Below, piece after piece: positions 23,444 through 32,626 of a stretch of DNA of 64,000 nucleotides. The stretch is from Clostridium sp. CX1. GTDB taxonomy: Bacteria; Bacillota; Clostridia; Clostridiales; Clostridiaceae. The translations under genes were made by a program, and so were the position numbers. The stretch covers positions 62,001-126,000 of the forward strand of contig NZ_JAODOO010000003.1 in NCBI RefSeq assembly GCF_025398335.1, written 5' to 3'. How positions within the stretch are numbered: the stretch's first letter is position 1; each line of letters begins with the position of its first letter. The notes beneath the pieces were generated by a model. It ran no database searches and was not told where the DNA came from. It saw only the letters and a program-made list of their open reading frames with translations.

Positions 23444-24205
23444 GTGTACTGCGACAACCTTACATTATGTTTTATAAAGTATCTAGAAAGTAAAGGCATT
23501 AAGAAGATAGATGAGTTTAAGGATCAAATACAGTATGAAAATTTAACAGCAGGTATGGTAAAAGAGCAAATCCTAAATATTACTGAATTTCACTCAAATA
23601 CCCTAGGATATATGGAAGTAATGAATAAAAGACTTGATAACAATATTGGGAAGACTGTAGAGCAGTATAAGATATATATAAAAAGACTAAGTAAGGATTT
23701 AGACAATTTGTCTAAAAAGACACCGGTTAATGAATTTGAAAAAATTTTATTAGATAAAGGAGATATTTACTTAACAAGGGCTAGAAAAGTTATTGATACT
23801 ATATATATAAATAATTATATAGGTCTTATAATGAGGAGTATGAAGAGATCTGAGATGTGCATTGGAGATACATCTTTTAACAACTTAAGAAGAGAAGATT
23901 TTATAGAAATAAGAAATATAGAAGATTGCTGCTATGATATGGTTGAGATGGATTTAGTGCACTTGCTAGGAAAGATTAGGCGAAAGGGAATAGAATTAAA
24001 TTTTTGTGAATTAGTAAAGGAGTTTTGCTATTTAGAATCCTTAGAGAAGGATAGTGAACTATTTATAATATCCCTTATATCTTATCCTTATGAATTCATG
24101 AAATGTTGTAATAGGTATAGAGAAAAAAGTAAAAGCTGGACAGAAGATGAATATGTTTTAAAGTTAAAAAAGGCTATGGTGGTAGATGGGAACAGTTTAA
24201 TTTAA
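23444..24205 (+). CDS. Degenerate CotS paralogue lacking the N-lobe and key catalytic residues
   Basis: A 253-residue protein whose C-terminal two thirds align with the CotS neighbour. CIGDTSFNNL (139-148) replaces CHHDYANHNVL, keeping Asp142 and Asn147. IRNIEDC replaces IIDFDYC, so the metal-binding Asp becomes Asn158. It has only about 45 residues before the ELH/EFH landmark, versus about 115 in the active-type paralogue, so the ATP-binding N-lobe is missing. It is intact otherwise, with GAGGAGG before a GTG start, and sits 12 bases before the next CotS gene. Probably a pseudokinase scaffold. Confidence 0.75.
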   Translation: MYCDNLTLCFIKYLESKGIKKIDEFKDQIQYENLTAGMVKEQILNITEFHSNTLGYMEVMNKRLDNNIGKTVEQYKIYIKRLSKDLDNLSKKTPVNEFEKILLDKGDIYLTRARKVIDTIYINNYIGLIMRSMKRSEMCIGDTSFNNLRREDFIEIRNIEDCCYDMVEMDLVHLLGKIRRKGIELNFCELVKEFCYLESLEKDSELFIISLISYPYEFMKCCNRYREKSKSWTEDEYVLKLKKAMVVDGNSLI

Positions 24206-24217
24206 GGAGGTGGAAAA

Positions 24218-25231
24218 ATGTTTCCGAGGTATAGTGAAAGAAAGTATCTAACTAAATACGACTTATGCGTAGAGTTGTTCGATAAATTTAACTTAAAGGT
24301 ACATGATGTAATGCCTATTAGAGGTGTATATATGGCATCTACAGATAGAGGTGAAAAGATATTAAAAAAAGTTGAATATACTAAGGAAGAGTTAAAGTTT
24401 ATATATAGTATACTGGATTATATAAGAAACAAGTTTTCAAGAATTGTTGATTTTGTAAAAGGTGCAGACGGTGAAATATACACTATTTGGGATGGAAATA
24501 TGTATTGCGTTATGGATGTAGTACAAGGAAAAGAATGTAACTTTAGTAATCCTGTAGATTTAACCATTGCTGCAAGGGGGCTAGGAGAACTTCATAATGC
24601 ATCAGAAGGATTTAAAACTAGTTTATATACAAAATATAATAATGGAAAATTAATAGATACTTTTAAAAGAAGAGTTCAGGAGATGGAGTTTTTTAAAAAT
24701 ATAGCTTCTATTCATGAAAATAAAACTGAATTTGATGAAATATTTTTAAAGAATGTGGACTATTATATTAATCAAATTAAAGCAAGTGCAGATATGCTTG
24801 AAAAATCTTGTTACTATAAACTTTGTAGTGAGGAAGACAAGATTGTAGTTTGTCACCATGACTTAGCATATCATAACATATTGATAAATGACGGTGAAGC
24901 TTATTTTATAGACTTTGATTATGCTATTATAGACCTAAAGGTACATGATTTATGTAATTTCATAAACAAAGTCATAAAGAACTTTGCCTTTGATGTTGAT
25001 AAGGCAAATAGTATAATAGAAAATTACTGCGTTAAAAATACATTAAGTAAAAGGGAGATAGAAGTACTAAAAGCGATGTTAGCATTTCCAGAGGACTTCT
25101 ACAGTATATCAAGAGACTATTATGCAAAGAGAAAAGACTGGGATGAAGAAGTGTTCTTAGATAGGCTAAAAAGAAAATCTAGCTATAAAGAGGATAGAGA
25201 AGAATTCCTAGATAAGTTTAAAATAATATAA
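24218..25231 (+). CDS. CotS family spore coat protein (APH-like kinase fold)
   Basis: A 337-residue CotS paralogue: GEKILKKVEYTKEELKF (N-lobe Lys), VQGKECNFSNPVDL, catalytic CHHDLAYHNIL, FIDFDYA, and AFPEDFYSISRDYYAKR near the end. All kinase residues are present. AAGGAGGTGG is a strong ribosome site 5 bases before the ATG. It is the last gene of the cotS operon and converges on yajQ with a shared terminator between them. Confidence 0.9.
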   Translation: MFPRYSERKYLTKYDLCVELFDKFNLKVHDVMPIRGVYMASTDRGEKILKKVEYTKEELKFIYSILDYIRNKFSRIVDFVKGADGEIYTIWDGNMYCVMDVVQGKECNFSNPVDLTIAARGLGELHNASEGFKTSLYTKYNNGKLIDTFKRRVQEMEFFKNIASIHENKTEFDEIFLKNVDYYINQIKASADMLEKSCYYKLCSEEDKIVVCHHDLAYHNILINDGEAYFIDFDYAIIDLKVHDLCNFINKVIKNFAFDVDKANSIIENYCVKNTLSKREIEVLKAMLAFPEDFYSISRDYYAKRKDWDEEVFLDRLKRKSSYKEDREEFLDKFKII

Positions 25232-25246
25232 ATTAAGTAATATATG

Positions 25247-25284
25247 AAAAAATCTGCTCTCATTTGTATAGAGCAGATTTTTTT
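25247..25284. terminator. Bidirectional terminator
   Basis: AAAAAATCTGCTCT (25247-25260) pairs with AGAGCAGATTTTTT (25270-25283). With A-run and T-run on the two sides it can end both the cotS operon and yajQ. Confidence 0.92.
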
Positions 25285-25296
25285 ATAAGGACCTAG

Positions 25297-25788
25297 CTAT
25301 CTTAAATTTATGAACTGTAGATCGATATCAAAATCCTTTGATTTAAGGTTTTGAATTACTATTTGTAAATCATCCTTTTTTGGCGCAGATACACGAACCT
25401 TGTCATCCATGATTTGGGCTTGAACTTTAAGCTTTAGATCCTTTATGTATGAAGCAACCTCTTTAGCTTTTTCTTTGCTCAAACCTTTTTGGATTTCAAT
25501 GTTTTGTTTTAAGTTGCCGCCAGAGGCATTATCTATTTTTCCTGGGTTTAGACATTTTGTAGATATATTTCTTTTAATCATCTTTCCCTTAAGAATATCT
25601 ACCATAGCTTTAATTTTGTAGTCATCCTCAGCATTCAATTTTAGAGAATCTTTCTCTAGTACTATTTGAGCACTGCTTCCTTTGAAGTCATAACGTTGGC
25701 TAATTTCCTTCATTGCTTGGTTAACTGCATTATCCATTTCCTGCATATCAACCTCTGAAACAATATCAAATGAGCTATCCTTTGCCAT
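25297..25788 (-). CDS. yajQ: YajQ family nucleotide-binding protein
   Basis: A 163-residue protein, the usual family length, beginning [25 protein letters not shown] and containing [21 protein letters not shown] and [19 protein letters not shown]. It has two RRM-like ferredoxin folds. Members bind nucleic acid or nucleotides, and some bind cyclic di-GMP. The ATG at 25788 fits the family length and an AAGGGTGGT site; the longer GTG start was rejected. It is monocistronic between convergent and divergent genes. Confidence 0.95.
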   Translation of the reverse strand: MAKDSSFDIVSEVDMQEMDNAVNQAMKEISQRYDFKGSSAQIVLEKDSLKLNAEDDYKIKAMVDILKGKMIKRNISTKCLNPGKIDNASGGNLKQNIEIQKGLSKEKAKEVASYIKDLKLKVQAQIMDDKVRVSAPKKDDLQIVIQNLKSKDFDIDLQFINLR

Positions 25789-25917
25789 TATATGTACCAC
25801 CCTTCATAAAGATTCTAGAAAAGGATTAAATTTCATATAACATATTATACATTAAATACTACAAAGGAGTAAATAGAGGGCAGGCTAATATATAGCGTTA
25901 ACATGCCCCGTTTAACA

Positions 25918-27042
25918 TTACCCCTTAATTATCTTATTATAAATTCCTATAGTATCTTTTGCAGTTTTTTCCCAACTTAATCCTGAAGCTTTAGTTAATC
26001 CCGCTGAGATTAGTTTTTCCCGAAGTAGGTCATCAGATAAGATTCTAAACATGGCATTACATAAATTATCAATATCCTTAGGGTTAATAAGCAAGCCGCC
26101 ATCACCAACTACCTCAGGAACTGATGTAATATTGGAAGCTATAACAGGTACTCCGCAGGACATTGCCTCAATTGGAGGAAGACCAAAACCCTCATAAAAA
26201 GAAGGATACACAAATAACTTAGAGGCATTATATATATATGGTAAATGCTCTATGGAGATAAAACCTGGAAATAGCACCTTATCTGAAATATGAAGCTCAT
26301 CAGCTCGGGATTTATAAATATCATAGGACTTGCCCTTTTTTCCTGCTATTACAAGCTTTATATCTTTTTTATAAGTAGAAACAAGCTTACTAAAGCTTTC
26401 TATAAGGCCAATTATATTTTTTCTTGGGCTAAACCCGCCAACGTATAGAATAAAGTCTCCATCTATGGAATAGTATCTTTTAGCTATATACTTACTTACA
26501 GTCTTGTCTAAGGGTTTATATATATCTTCACTAGCTAGATGAGTAACATACACTTTATTCTCAGGGAAATTAAAAGCTTCAATTATATCTTTTTTCGAGT
26601 AATTGGATACTGTTATTATTCCATCACAATTAGATACAATTTTAGGGATTTCCTTTGAAAAAATCTCTAAATATCTATCGCTAACAGTTTCAGGCATTTT
26701 ATATGGGATTATATCATGAAGGGTAATTACAAATCGGCAATTCTTATCTATAGGCAGACCAACCCCGTTTTGAGGTACGTGGTAAAGTTGTATGTTTTTA
26801 TCTTTTAATATATTGGGTATGTTTACTTCATCCCAAAAACTTGATGAACTGCCCTCAGTAATATTATTTAAATAAAAGTTTCCTTTCAAAGACATGTCAT
26901 GTTTACAGTTTTCAGGCATAAAAAGCAGGTATTTGTTTATGGTATCAATTCTATTTAAACAATTAATTAATTGATAAGTATAAGTACCTATTCCTGTCCC
27001 TCTATACCATTTGGCTGCTCTACCGTCAATTCCTATTTTCAT
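25918..27042 (-). CDS. GT4 glycosyltransferase, CotSA-like, second copy
   Basis: A 374-residue GT-B glycosyltransferase, paralogous to 20901-22022 ([22 protein letters not shown] against [20 protein letters not shown]). It has GFSPRKNIIGLIESF and EGFGLPPIEAMSCGVPVIAS. It is divergent from a CotS-type gene at 27158, repeating the GT/CotS pairing seen 5 kb upstream. AAAGGAATAG lies upstream of its ATG. It probably decorates the spore coat; the sugar is unknown. Confidence 0.9.
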   Translation of the reverse strand: MKIGIDGRAAKWYRGTGIGTYTYQLINCLNRIDTINKYLLFMPENCKHDMSLKGNFYLNNITEGSSSSFWDEVNIPNILKDKNIQLYHVPQNGVGLPIDKNCRFVITLHDIIPYKMPETVSDRYLEIFSKEIPKIVSNCDGIITVSNYSKKDIIEAFNFPENKVYVTHLASEDIYKPLDKTVSKYIAKRYYSIDGDFILYVGGFSPRKNIIGLIESFSKLVSTYKKDIKLVIAGKKGKSYDIYKSRADELHISDKVLFPGFISIEHLPYIYNASKLFVYPSFYEGFGLPPIEAMSCGVPVIASNITSVPEVVGDGGLLINPKDIDNLCNAMFRILSDDLLREKLISAGLTKASGLSWEKTAKDTIGIYNKIIKG

Positions 27043-27157
27043 AAGACTATTCCTTTCAAACTTTATTATATTTTATTATATTAAACTTGTTTCAAAAGTG
27101 TTATTAATCTTCTAAAGTTAATAGGTTATTCATATAAATTATATAGGGGTGATTAAC

Positions 27158-28174
27158 ATGATGAGAGAATTTGAAATAGAAAGACAATTTGACATCAAAA
27201 TTGAGAGTATCAAGCCAAATAAGGGAGTATATCTTTTAAAAACTGACAAAGGAACTAAATGTTTAAAGAAGATAAATTATGGAACACAAAAACTTTTATT
27301 TGTATATGGGGCCAAGGAACATCTAATAAAAAGTGGTTTTACAAAGGTGGATAGATATTGTTTAAATGTAGATGGAAATCCTTATGCACTGGTAAATGAA
27401 GATATATACACCCTTTCAGAATGGCTTGATGGAAGAGAGTGTGACTTCAGAAATAGAGAGGACTTAGTAAAGGCTGCAAAAGCTTTAGCTTATCTCCATT
27501 TGGCTTCTAAAGGTTATGAGCCACCTGAAAATAGTAAATTAAAGACAGACCTAGGAAGATGGCCAAACTTAATGGAAAAAAGAGTAAGATCCTTTGATAA
27601 AATGAGAGATATGGGACGAAAAAAGAGTACTAAAGGTAATTTTGATTTGAATTATATAAAAACAATGCAATTTTATAAGGATTTTGGTAAAAGGGCTATA
27701 AATGTATTATCAGATTCTAAGTATAACGATCTTTGTAGTATTGCAGAAGAGGAAAAGGGATTTTGTCACCATGACTTTACGTACCACAATATAATAATAG
27801 ATAAAAAGGATGATGTTAATGTAATAGATTTTGATTACTGCAAAAGAGAGATAAGAGCATACGATATTTCTGCCTTCATCATTAAGGTTCTGAAGCGTGT
27901 TGACTGGAATATAGAAGAAGCAGAGCTTATAATCAATTCGTATAATGAGGTTAGTCCTTTAAAGGAAGAGGAATACAGGGTACTATTTGCATTCCTACTA
28001 TTTCCTCAGCGCTTTTGGAGACTTGCCAATAGATATTATTATAATGAGGTGAATTGGTCATTAAATACCTTTAATAATAAGTTGGAGGAGTTAATTTCTG
28101 AACAAGAAAAGTATACTAAATTCATACAAGAGTTTAAGGAATTGTATAATCAAAAAGAGGAAGGTTTTGTGTAA
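27158..28174 (+). CDS. CotS family spore coat protein (APH-like kinase fold)
   Basis: A 338-residue CotS paralogue: GTKCLKKINYGTQKLLF N-lobe, LDGRECDFRNREDL, catalytic CHHDFTYHNIII, VIDFDYC, and LFPQRFWRLANRYYYNE at the end. The start at ATG 27158 (or ATG 27161) is preferred because GGGGTG (27146-27151) is the ribosome site and overlaps the longer GTG start. It is single in its transcription unit and followed by a strong terminator. Confidence 0.9.
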   Translation: MMREFEIERQFDIKIESIKPNKGVYLLKTDKGTKCLKKINYGTQKLLFVYGAKEHLIKSGFTKVDRYCLNVDGNPYALVNEDIYTLSEWLDGRECDFRNREDLVKAAKALAYLHLASKGYEPPENSKLKTDLGRWPNLMEKRVRSFDKMRDMGRKKSTKGNFDLNYIKTMQFYKDFGKRAINVLSDSKYNDLCSIAEEEKGFCHHDFTYHNIIIDKKDDVNVIDFDYCKREIRAYDISAFIIKVLKRVDWNIEEAELIINSYNEVSPLKEEEYRVLFAFLLFPQRFWRLANRYYYNEVNWSLNTFNNKLEELISEQEKYTKFIQEFKELYNQKEEGFV

Positions 28175-28177
28175 ATT

Positions 28178-28228
28178 AAAAATAGACATATAAGCACTAG
28201 TTTTTATCAGTGCTTTATGTCTATTTTT
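28178..28228 (+). terminator. Rho-independent terminator
   Basis: AAAAATAGACATA-TAAGCACT pairs with AGTGCTTTATGTCTATTTTT over a 10-base loop, ending the CotS gene at 27158-28174. Confidence 0.9.
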
Positions 28229-28273
28229 AATTAAGTTTAACTTTGATAATAATTTTATCATCAAAATATATTC

Positions 28274-28300
28274 ACCAAATATATAAAAGGACATATTATA
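28274..28300 (+). promoter_or_regulatory. Possible sigma-K promoter of yabG
   Basis: CATATTATA (28292-28300) matches the sigma-K -10 pattern CATANNNTA, and an AC at 28274-28275 is 16 bases upstream. yabG is sigma-K dependent in Bacillus subtilis, which supports the reading. Confidence 0.5.
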
Positions 28301-28333
28301 TCTATTATGAGTTTGAATATGGAGTGTAGTACG

Positions 28334-29194
28334 ATGAAGATAGGAGATATAGTAGTAAGAAAGTCTTATGGAAAAGATATTACCTTCAAAGTTATAGATA
28401 TTAAAGATACTGATAGTGGTATTATTTATTCATTAAAAGGAATAAATCTAAGGATTGTAGCAGATTCTCCAGAGGAAGACTTGGAGACAGTGCCAGAGGA
28501 TTCCTTAACGGAAAATGAAAAGATATTTAGTAGGCAGGTGAATAGTTCAATAAGAAATGTTTTACTAAGTAGAGGTGGATTTCGAACAGAGCATAGAATA
28601 GAAAAGATGCCCATAAGTAATGAACTTACCTTTGGGCGCCCTGGAAAGATACTCCATGTGGATGGAGATCCTGAATATTTGGATGTATGCCTTAAAGTAT
28701 ATAAACAATTAATGTTGGATGTAGTAGGAAAAACCGTTGCAGAAAAAGAACAGCCTAAGGTTATACTAGAACTAGTAAAGCAGGTAAAGCCAGACATAGT
28801 AGTAATTACTGGACATGATGCAATCTCTAAAGGAACAAGAGAATTCACAAATATTGATAACTATAAAAATTCTAAGTATTTTGTGGAAGCAGTATCGGAA
28901 CTTAGGAACTATGAATCTAATTATGATGATTTAGTAATATTTGCTGGAGCCTGTCAATCTTGTTATGAAGCTATACTGGATGCTGGAGCCAATTTTGCTA
29001 GTTCGCCAAGCAGAATATTAATACATTGCCTAGATCCAGTATTTTTATGTGAAAAAATAGCTTATACCAATATAGAGAAGGTAGTATCTATTCAGGAGGG
29101 ACTGGAAAATACTATAACTGGTACTAGAGGTATAGGTGGATTGCAGACTAGAGGAAAATATCGTGAAGGATTTCCGAAGTCGCCATATATATAA
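28334..29194 (+). CDS. yabG: Sporulation-specific protease YabG
   Basis: A 286-residue cytoplasmic (mother cell) protease that processes spore coat and cortex proteins. Landmarks are MKIGDIVVRKSYGKDITFKV, HVDGDPEYLDVCLKVYK, PDIVVITGHDAIS, FAGACQSCYEAILDAGANFASSPSR and the C-terminal GIGGLQTRGKYREGFP. ATG 28334 fits an upstream GGAG (28321-28324) and the usual N-terminus; the longer frame adds 9 residues. It is followed by veg and sipL, an order I also recall from Clostridioides difficile. Confidence 0.95.
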   Translation: MKIGDIVVRKSYGKDITFKVIDIKDTDSGIIYSLKGINLRIVADSPEEDLETVPEDSLTENEKIFSRQVNSSIRNVLLSRGGFRTEHRIEKMPISNELTFGRPGKILHVDGDPEYLDVCLKVYKQLMLDVVGKTVAEKEQPKVILELVKQVKPDIVVITGHDAISKGTREFTNIDNYKNSKYFVEAVSELRNYESNYDDLVIFAGACQSCYEAILDAGANFASSPSRILIHCLDPVFLCEKIAYTNIEKVVSIQEGLENTITGTRGIGGLQTRGKYREGFPKSPYI

Positions 29195-29298
29195 ATTAGC
29201 CTATTTCAAAATTAGTTGCATATATAAGCAAAGTTGAGGTAATAATATCAAAAGTAGGTAAAATAAAAAAAAACGAGGCTGTTTACAAAAAATTAATA

Positions 29299-29328
29299 TT
29301 GACAAAACAAATTGTTAACTGATACAAT
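29299..29328 (+). promoter_or_regulatory. Sigma-A promoter of veg
   Basis: TTGACA (29299-29304), 18 bases, TACAAT (29323-29328). A consensus -35 before veg agrees with the strong veg promoter of Bacillus subtilis. Confidence 0.75.
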
Positions 29329-29395
29329 ATAAAGTTTATTTGACATTATATATATTTGGATATATAATATGAAATGTGGAAAGAGGGTGTTTAAT

Positions 29396-29632
29396 GTGGA
29401 AAAGAAAAATGTATTGGCTTCAATAAGAAAAAATATTGAAGATCATGTAGGCGATACTGTAACATTAAAGGCAAATAGCGGGAGAAGAAAAGTTTTAGTA
29501 AATAAGGGAATTATAGAAAAAGCTTATCCTAGTATATTTGTAATTAGATTAGAAAATGACACCCAAAGGAAAGTCACTTACAGTTACTCAGATGTTTTAA
29601 CTAAGACAGTTCAATTAGTTTTTGCTGTATAA
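29396..29632 (+). CDS. veg: Veg family protein
   Basis: A 78-residue protein of the Veg family, with an Sm-like small beta fold: LASIRKNIEDHVGDTVTLKA, NSGRRKVLVNKGIIEKAYPS, and VTYSYSDVLTKTVQLVF. In Bacillus subtilis Veg stimulates biofilm genes and is abundant. The GTG at 29396 is chosen because AGAGGG is 8 bases upstream; the earlier ATG at 29369 has no ribosome site. It has its own strong promoter and terminator. Confidence 0.9.
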   Translation: MEKKNVLASIRKNIEDHVGDTVTLKANSGRRKVLVNKGIIEKAYPSIFVIRLENDTQRKVTYSYSDVLTKTVQLVFAV

Positions 29633-29664
29633 ATCGGTACTAAAATTTAGTACCGATTTTTTTA
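29631..29664 (+). terminator. Rho-independent terminator of veg
   Basis: AAATCGGTACTAA pairs with TTAGTACCGATTT, followed by TTTT; the stem begins at the veg stop codon. Confidence 0.92.
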
Positions 29665-29973
29665 TGCAAATAAAAAGAAAGATGGTGGGTTATCCATCTT
29701 TCAACTATGGTATAAAAGGGTATTGAGAATTTATGAGAGGTTATATAATCAACAACCATCTAATTCAATATTACGTCAAAATTCTCCAAATGTCAATATT
29801 AATAAACATTCCAAATTGCTTTTAAGGAGAGAATACATGGGAAAGATGATGAATGTTGTAGCAATATATCAATTTTGCACATATTATTTATTTTGAAAAA
29901 ATGGCCCACTTTATCATATTTTCCTATTAGAGAATATATAAATAAATAGTAGGTTTTTATGGGAGGGAGATTC
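29665..29973 (+). other. Gap before sipL with a hairpin and one doubtful 19-codon ORF
   Basis: GAAAGATGG (29677-29685) pairs with CCATCTTTC (29694-29702) but lacks a T-run. An ORF at 29837-29896 (MGKMMNVVAIYQFC, 19 codons) has AAGGAGAG 6 bases upstream; it could be a leader peptide or chance. Otherwise the region is AT-rich, and no clear sporulation promoter was found. Confidence 0.35.
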
Positions 29974-31536
29974 ATGGCTATGGAGCTGATTAAAGAAAAT
30001 ATAGAGTGTGAACAATTACTTGGTGAAAGTTTTTCTGATACTGTAGTAAAAGCCGAATATGTAATACCGGATGCTCATCCTGACGTTAGTGAAATTTTAA
30101 TGGTTGACGCCAAGCCTTTTATAGTGAATAAGGAAGTTATACAGGACAAAGTTTCTATAGAAGGACAAGTAGAATATACTATACTTTATCTAGCTAGAGA
30201 GGAAGAAAGTACCGGTGTTCATAGTGTTACTTATGTAGGAAAGTTTTCAAACTACGTAGAGATTCCTGGATCAGATTATAGAATGCTTTGTGATGCGGAC
30301 TGTTATGTAGAACATATGGAATGTGGCATAGTAAATGAAAGAAAGGTAGCAGTAGAAGGAATTGTAAAGCTAAAGGCAGAAGTCTATAAAAATTACAACT
30401 TTGAAGTAATAAAAGATGTTACTGGTTCCGAAGATGTGCAAATGTTAAAAAATCCAGCGACAGTGGATAAGATAGTTGGTACAGTTTCTGGAGATTTAAT
30501 AGCTAAAACTCAAATGCAAGTACCTATGGATAAGCCGCAGATTGGTAATATATTAAAGTGTGATGTTAAGATCCATAAAAAGGACATTAGAGTTATGGAG
30601 GGAAAGATATTCTTAGAGGCATCTGCACTAATAACTGTGCTTTACAGAGGAAAAGATATTAGAGATTTAGTGTCCATAGAAGATGATGTATTAGTCAGTA
30701 AGGAGTTAGATTTAGATGGTGTAAATCCAACAATGGACAGCTACACAGATTTTAAGGTTGATTCTGTTGATTATAGCATTAATGAAGATGATTTAGGAGA
30801 GAATAGACTTCTTGCTTTAGAATGCTTGATAAAGTCAAATACAAAGGTTATGTATAAAGAAGGCATGGATATTATAGAAGATGCATACTCCCCTTCTTCA
30901 ATTATGAAAATGGACAAAAAGGATTATGAACTAAATGTGATGCATGGGCAAGCAACTAACCAAAGTATAGTAAAATATAATATCGAGTTAGATAGCAGTA
31001 GGCCAAAGATGTCTCAGATAGTTATGTGTTCTGGGAAGGTATGTATAACAGATAAAAAAATAGTTGAAGATAAAGTTATAGTAGATGGGGTTTTAGATGT
31101 AAAAGTGCTGTATAGAACTACTGATGATGAAAAATATATATATACAGTAAGTGAGGAAATACCATTTAATTGTTCAGTAGAAATACCAGGATGTAAAATT
31201 GATATGCAGTGCATTGCAAAGGCTAACCTGGAGAGTATAGATTCATCCATAGAAGCGGATACCATAGCTATAAAGGCTGTAGTTGAAGTGTATTCTAGAG
31301 TAAATTATATTACTCATAAGGAGTTTCTAGTGGATATGAGCGCTGTAGAAGGAGAACTTCCTAAAAAGAAGGCTAGTCTTACTATCTATGTTACTCAACA
31401 TGGAGACACACTTTGGAAAATAGCTAAGAAGTATGGAACTACAATAGATGATTTGATTAAGATTAACAACGTAGAGGATCTAGATTCTATAAGAGTTGGA
31501 GATAAACTTATTATACCAGGAAGAGCTGTAATATAA
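29974..31536 (+). CDS. sipL: SipL-type spore morphogenesis protein (SPOCS/DUF3794 repeats plus LysM)
   Basis: A 520-residue protein built of DUF3794 (SPOCS) repeats, with landmarks such as YVIPDAHPDVSEIL, MQVPMDKPQIGNIL and IELDSSRPKMSQI, each opening one repeat. It ends in a LysM domain (YVTQHGDTLWKIAKKYGTTIDDL to GDKLIIPG, about 470-515). In C. difficile SipL recruits coat through SpoIVA binding by its LysM. The start is ATG 29974, with GGGAGGGA 5 bases upstream; the longer frame overlaps that site. Being near yabG and upstream of ispE matches the C. difficile order as I recall it. Confidence 0.9.
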   Translation: MAMELIKENIECEQLLGESFSDTVVKAEYVIPDAHPDVSEILMVDAKPFIVNKEVIQDKVSIEGQVEYTILYLAREEESTGVHSVTYVGKFSNYVEIPGSDYRMLCDADCYVEHMECGIVNERKVAVEGIVKLKAEVYKNYNFEVIKDVTGSEDVQMLKNPATVDKIVGTVSGDLIAKTQMQVPMDKPQIGNILKCDVKIHKKDIRVMEGKIFLEASALITVLYRGKDIRDLVSIEDDVLVSKELDLDGVNPTMDSYTDFKVDSVDYSINEDDLGENRLLALECLIKSNTKVMYKEGMDIIEDAYSPSSIMKMDKKDYELNVMHGQATNQSIVKYNIELDSSRPKMSQIVMCSGKVCITDKKIVEDKVIVDGVLDVKVLYRTTDDEKYIYTVSEEIPFNCSVEIPGCKIDMQCIAKANLESIDSSIEADTIAIKAVVEVYSRVNYITHKEFLVDMSAVEGELPKKKASLTIYVTQHGDTLWKIAKKYGTTIDDLIKINNVEDLDSIRVGDKLIIPGRAVI

Positions 31537-31633
31537 ATTGCAAAGCATAAAATATTATTTAAAAATATAAAAGCTTTGTAATTTAGTATAATAATTAGAC
31601 TTATTGCAAAAAGATAAATACAGTTTAATATTT

Positions 31634-31673
31634 AAAAGCTTCAGTAGGCTGACTACTGAAGCTTTTAATTTTT
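31634..31673 (+). terminator. Rho-independent terminator after sipL
   Basis: AAAAGCTTCAGTAG pairs with CTACTGAAGCTTTT around a GCTGA loop, followed by AATTTTTG. Confidence 0.88.
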
Positions 31674-31760
31674 GTCTATGTTAATAGCGAAAATTAGCCT
31701 ATGTATAATAATTAGATATGTGGAAAAAATAAAAAATATCCACAAAAAGGGGTGTATACA

Positions 31761-32576
31761 TTGGAAGAAAAGTTAGAAGGAAGTCTAATAATAATAGGAG
31801 GCGCAGAGGATAAGAAAGGTGACAAGAAGATACTAAGAGAAGTCTGCAGAAAACTGGATAAGGATAATGACCTGCTTGTTGTAACAACTGTGGCATCTGA
31901 GTTGCCAGAAGAATTAGGATATGAATATAGAAATGTATTTGAAAAATTAGGAGTTAAAAATATCAAGATATTAAATATAAAGGATAGGAAAGATGCCTAT
32001 GATAAAAATAATGTTAGCATTATAGAAGAAGCAGCCTTGGTATTCTTTACAGGAGGAGACCAGCTTAGGATAACTAGTTTACTAGGAGGTACACCTATTT
32101 ATCAAAAAATGCTTAATGCATATGAAGATGGATGTATTTTTGTTGGAACCTCTGCTGGAGCTTCTGTTATGAGTGCTACTATGATAATTACTGGACCTGA
32201 CGACGAATCGCCAAAAAAATGCACTTTAAAAATGGCACCAGGACTAGGCTTAATTAAAGATGTGATTATAGATCAACATTTTGCCCAAAGAGGAAGAGTA
32301 GGAAGACTGCTTGTTGGAATAGCAGAAAATCCTCAAAGTCTAGGAATAGGAATTGACGAGGATACAGCCATTGTTGTAAATGAAGAAGGAGAGTTCAAGG
32401 TAATAGGATCTGGAGCTGTATACGTTATAGATGGAAGCAATATAACTTATAGTAATGTATCAGAACAATATCCAGATGAGCTATTGTCTATTTTTAATGT
32501 GAAATTATACGTTTTAAAATCTGGAGATAGTTTTAATTTAAATACCAAGAAACCATTTAGTGGAGTTAAATCATAA
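31761..32576 (+). CDS. cphB: Cyanophycinase
   Basis: A 271-residue serine peptidase of family S51 that releases beta-Asp-Arg dipeptides from cyanophycin. It has GSLIIIGGAEDKKGDKKIL, FFTGGDQLRI, the nucleophile Ser131 in GTSAGASVMS, and DQHFAQRGRVGRL with GIGIDEDTA. It lacks a signal peptide, so it is intracellular. The start is TTG 31761, with AAAGGGG 9 bases upstream; the earlier GTG overlaps it. It lies 50 bases before cphA, making a storage and mobilisation pair. Confidence 0.95.
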   Translation: MEEKLEGSLIIIGGAEDKKGDKKILREVCRKLDKDNDLLVVTTVASELPEELGYEYRNVFEKLGVKNIKILNIKDRKDAYDKNNVSIIEEAALVFFTGGDQLRITSLLGGTPIYQKMLNAYEDGCIFVGTSAGASVMSATMIITGPDDESPKKCTLKMAPGLGLIKDVIIDQHFAQRGRVGRLLVGIAENPQSLGIGIDEDTAIVVNEEGEFKVIGSGAVYVIDGSNITYSNVSEQYPDELLSIFNVKLYVLKSGDSFNLNTKKPFSGVKS

Positions 32577-32626
32577 AAGATTTATAAAATATAGCTGATA
32601 AAAATAGGAGGACAATATACACAAAA

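Noticed and set aside
22204-28174. CotS-type genes as aminoglycoside resistance phosphotransferases
   Set aside because: The fold is shared, but the family tail, length, glycosyltransferase pairing and spore-gene context fit CotS coat proteins.
29837-29896. 19-codon ORF with a good ribosome site before sipL as a firm gene
   Set aside because: Too short to judge by composition; listed only as part of the gap description.
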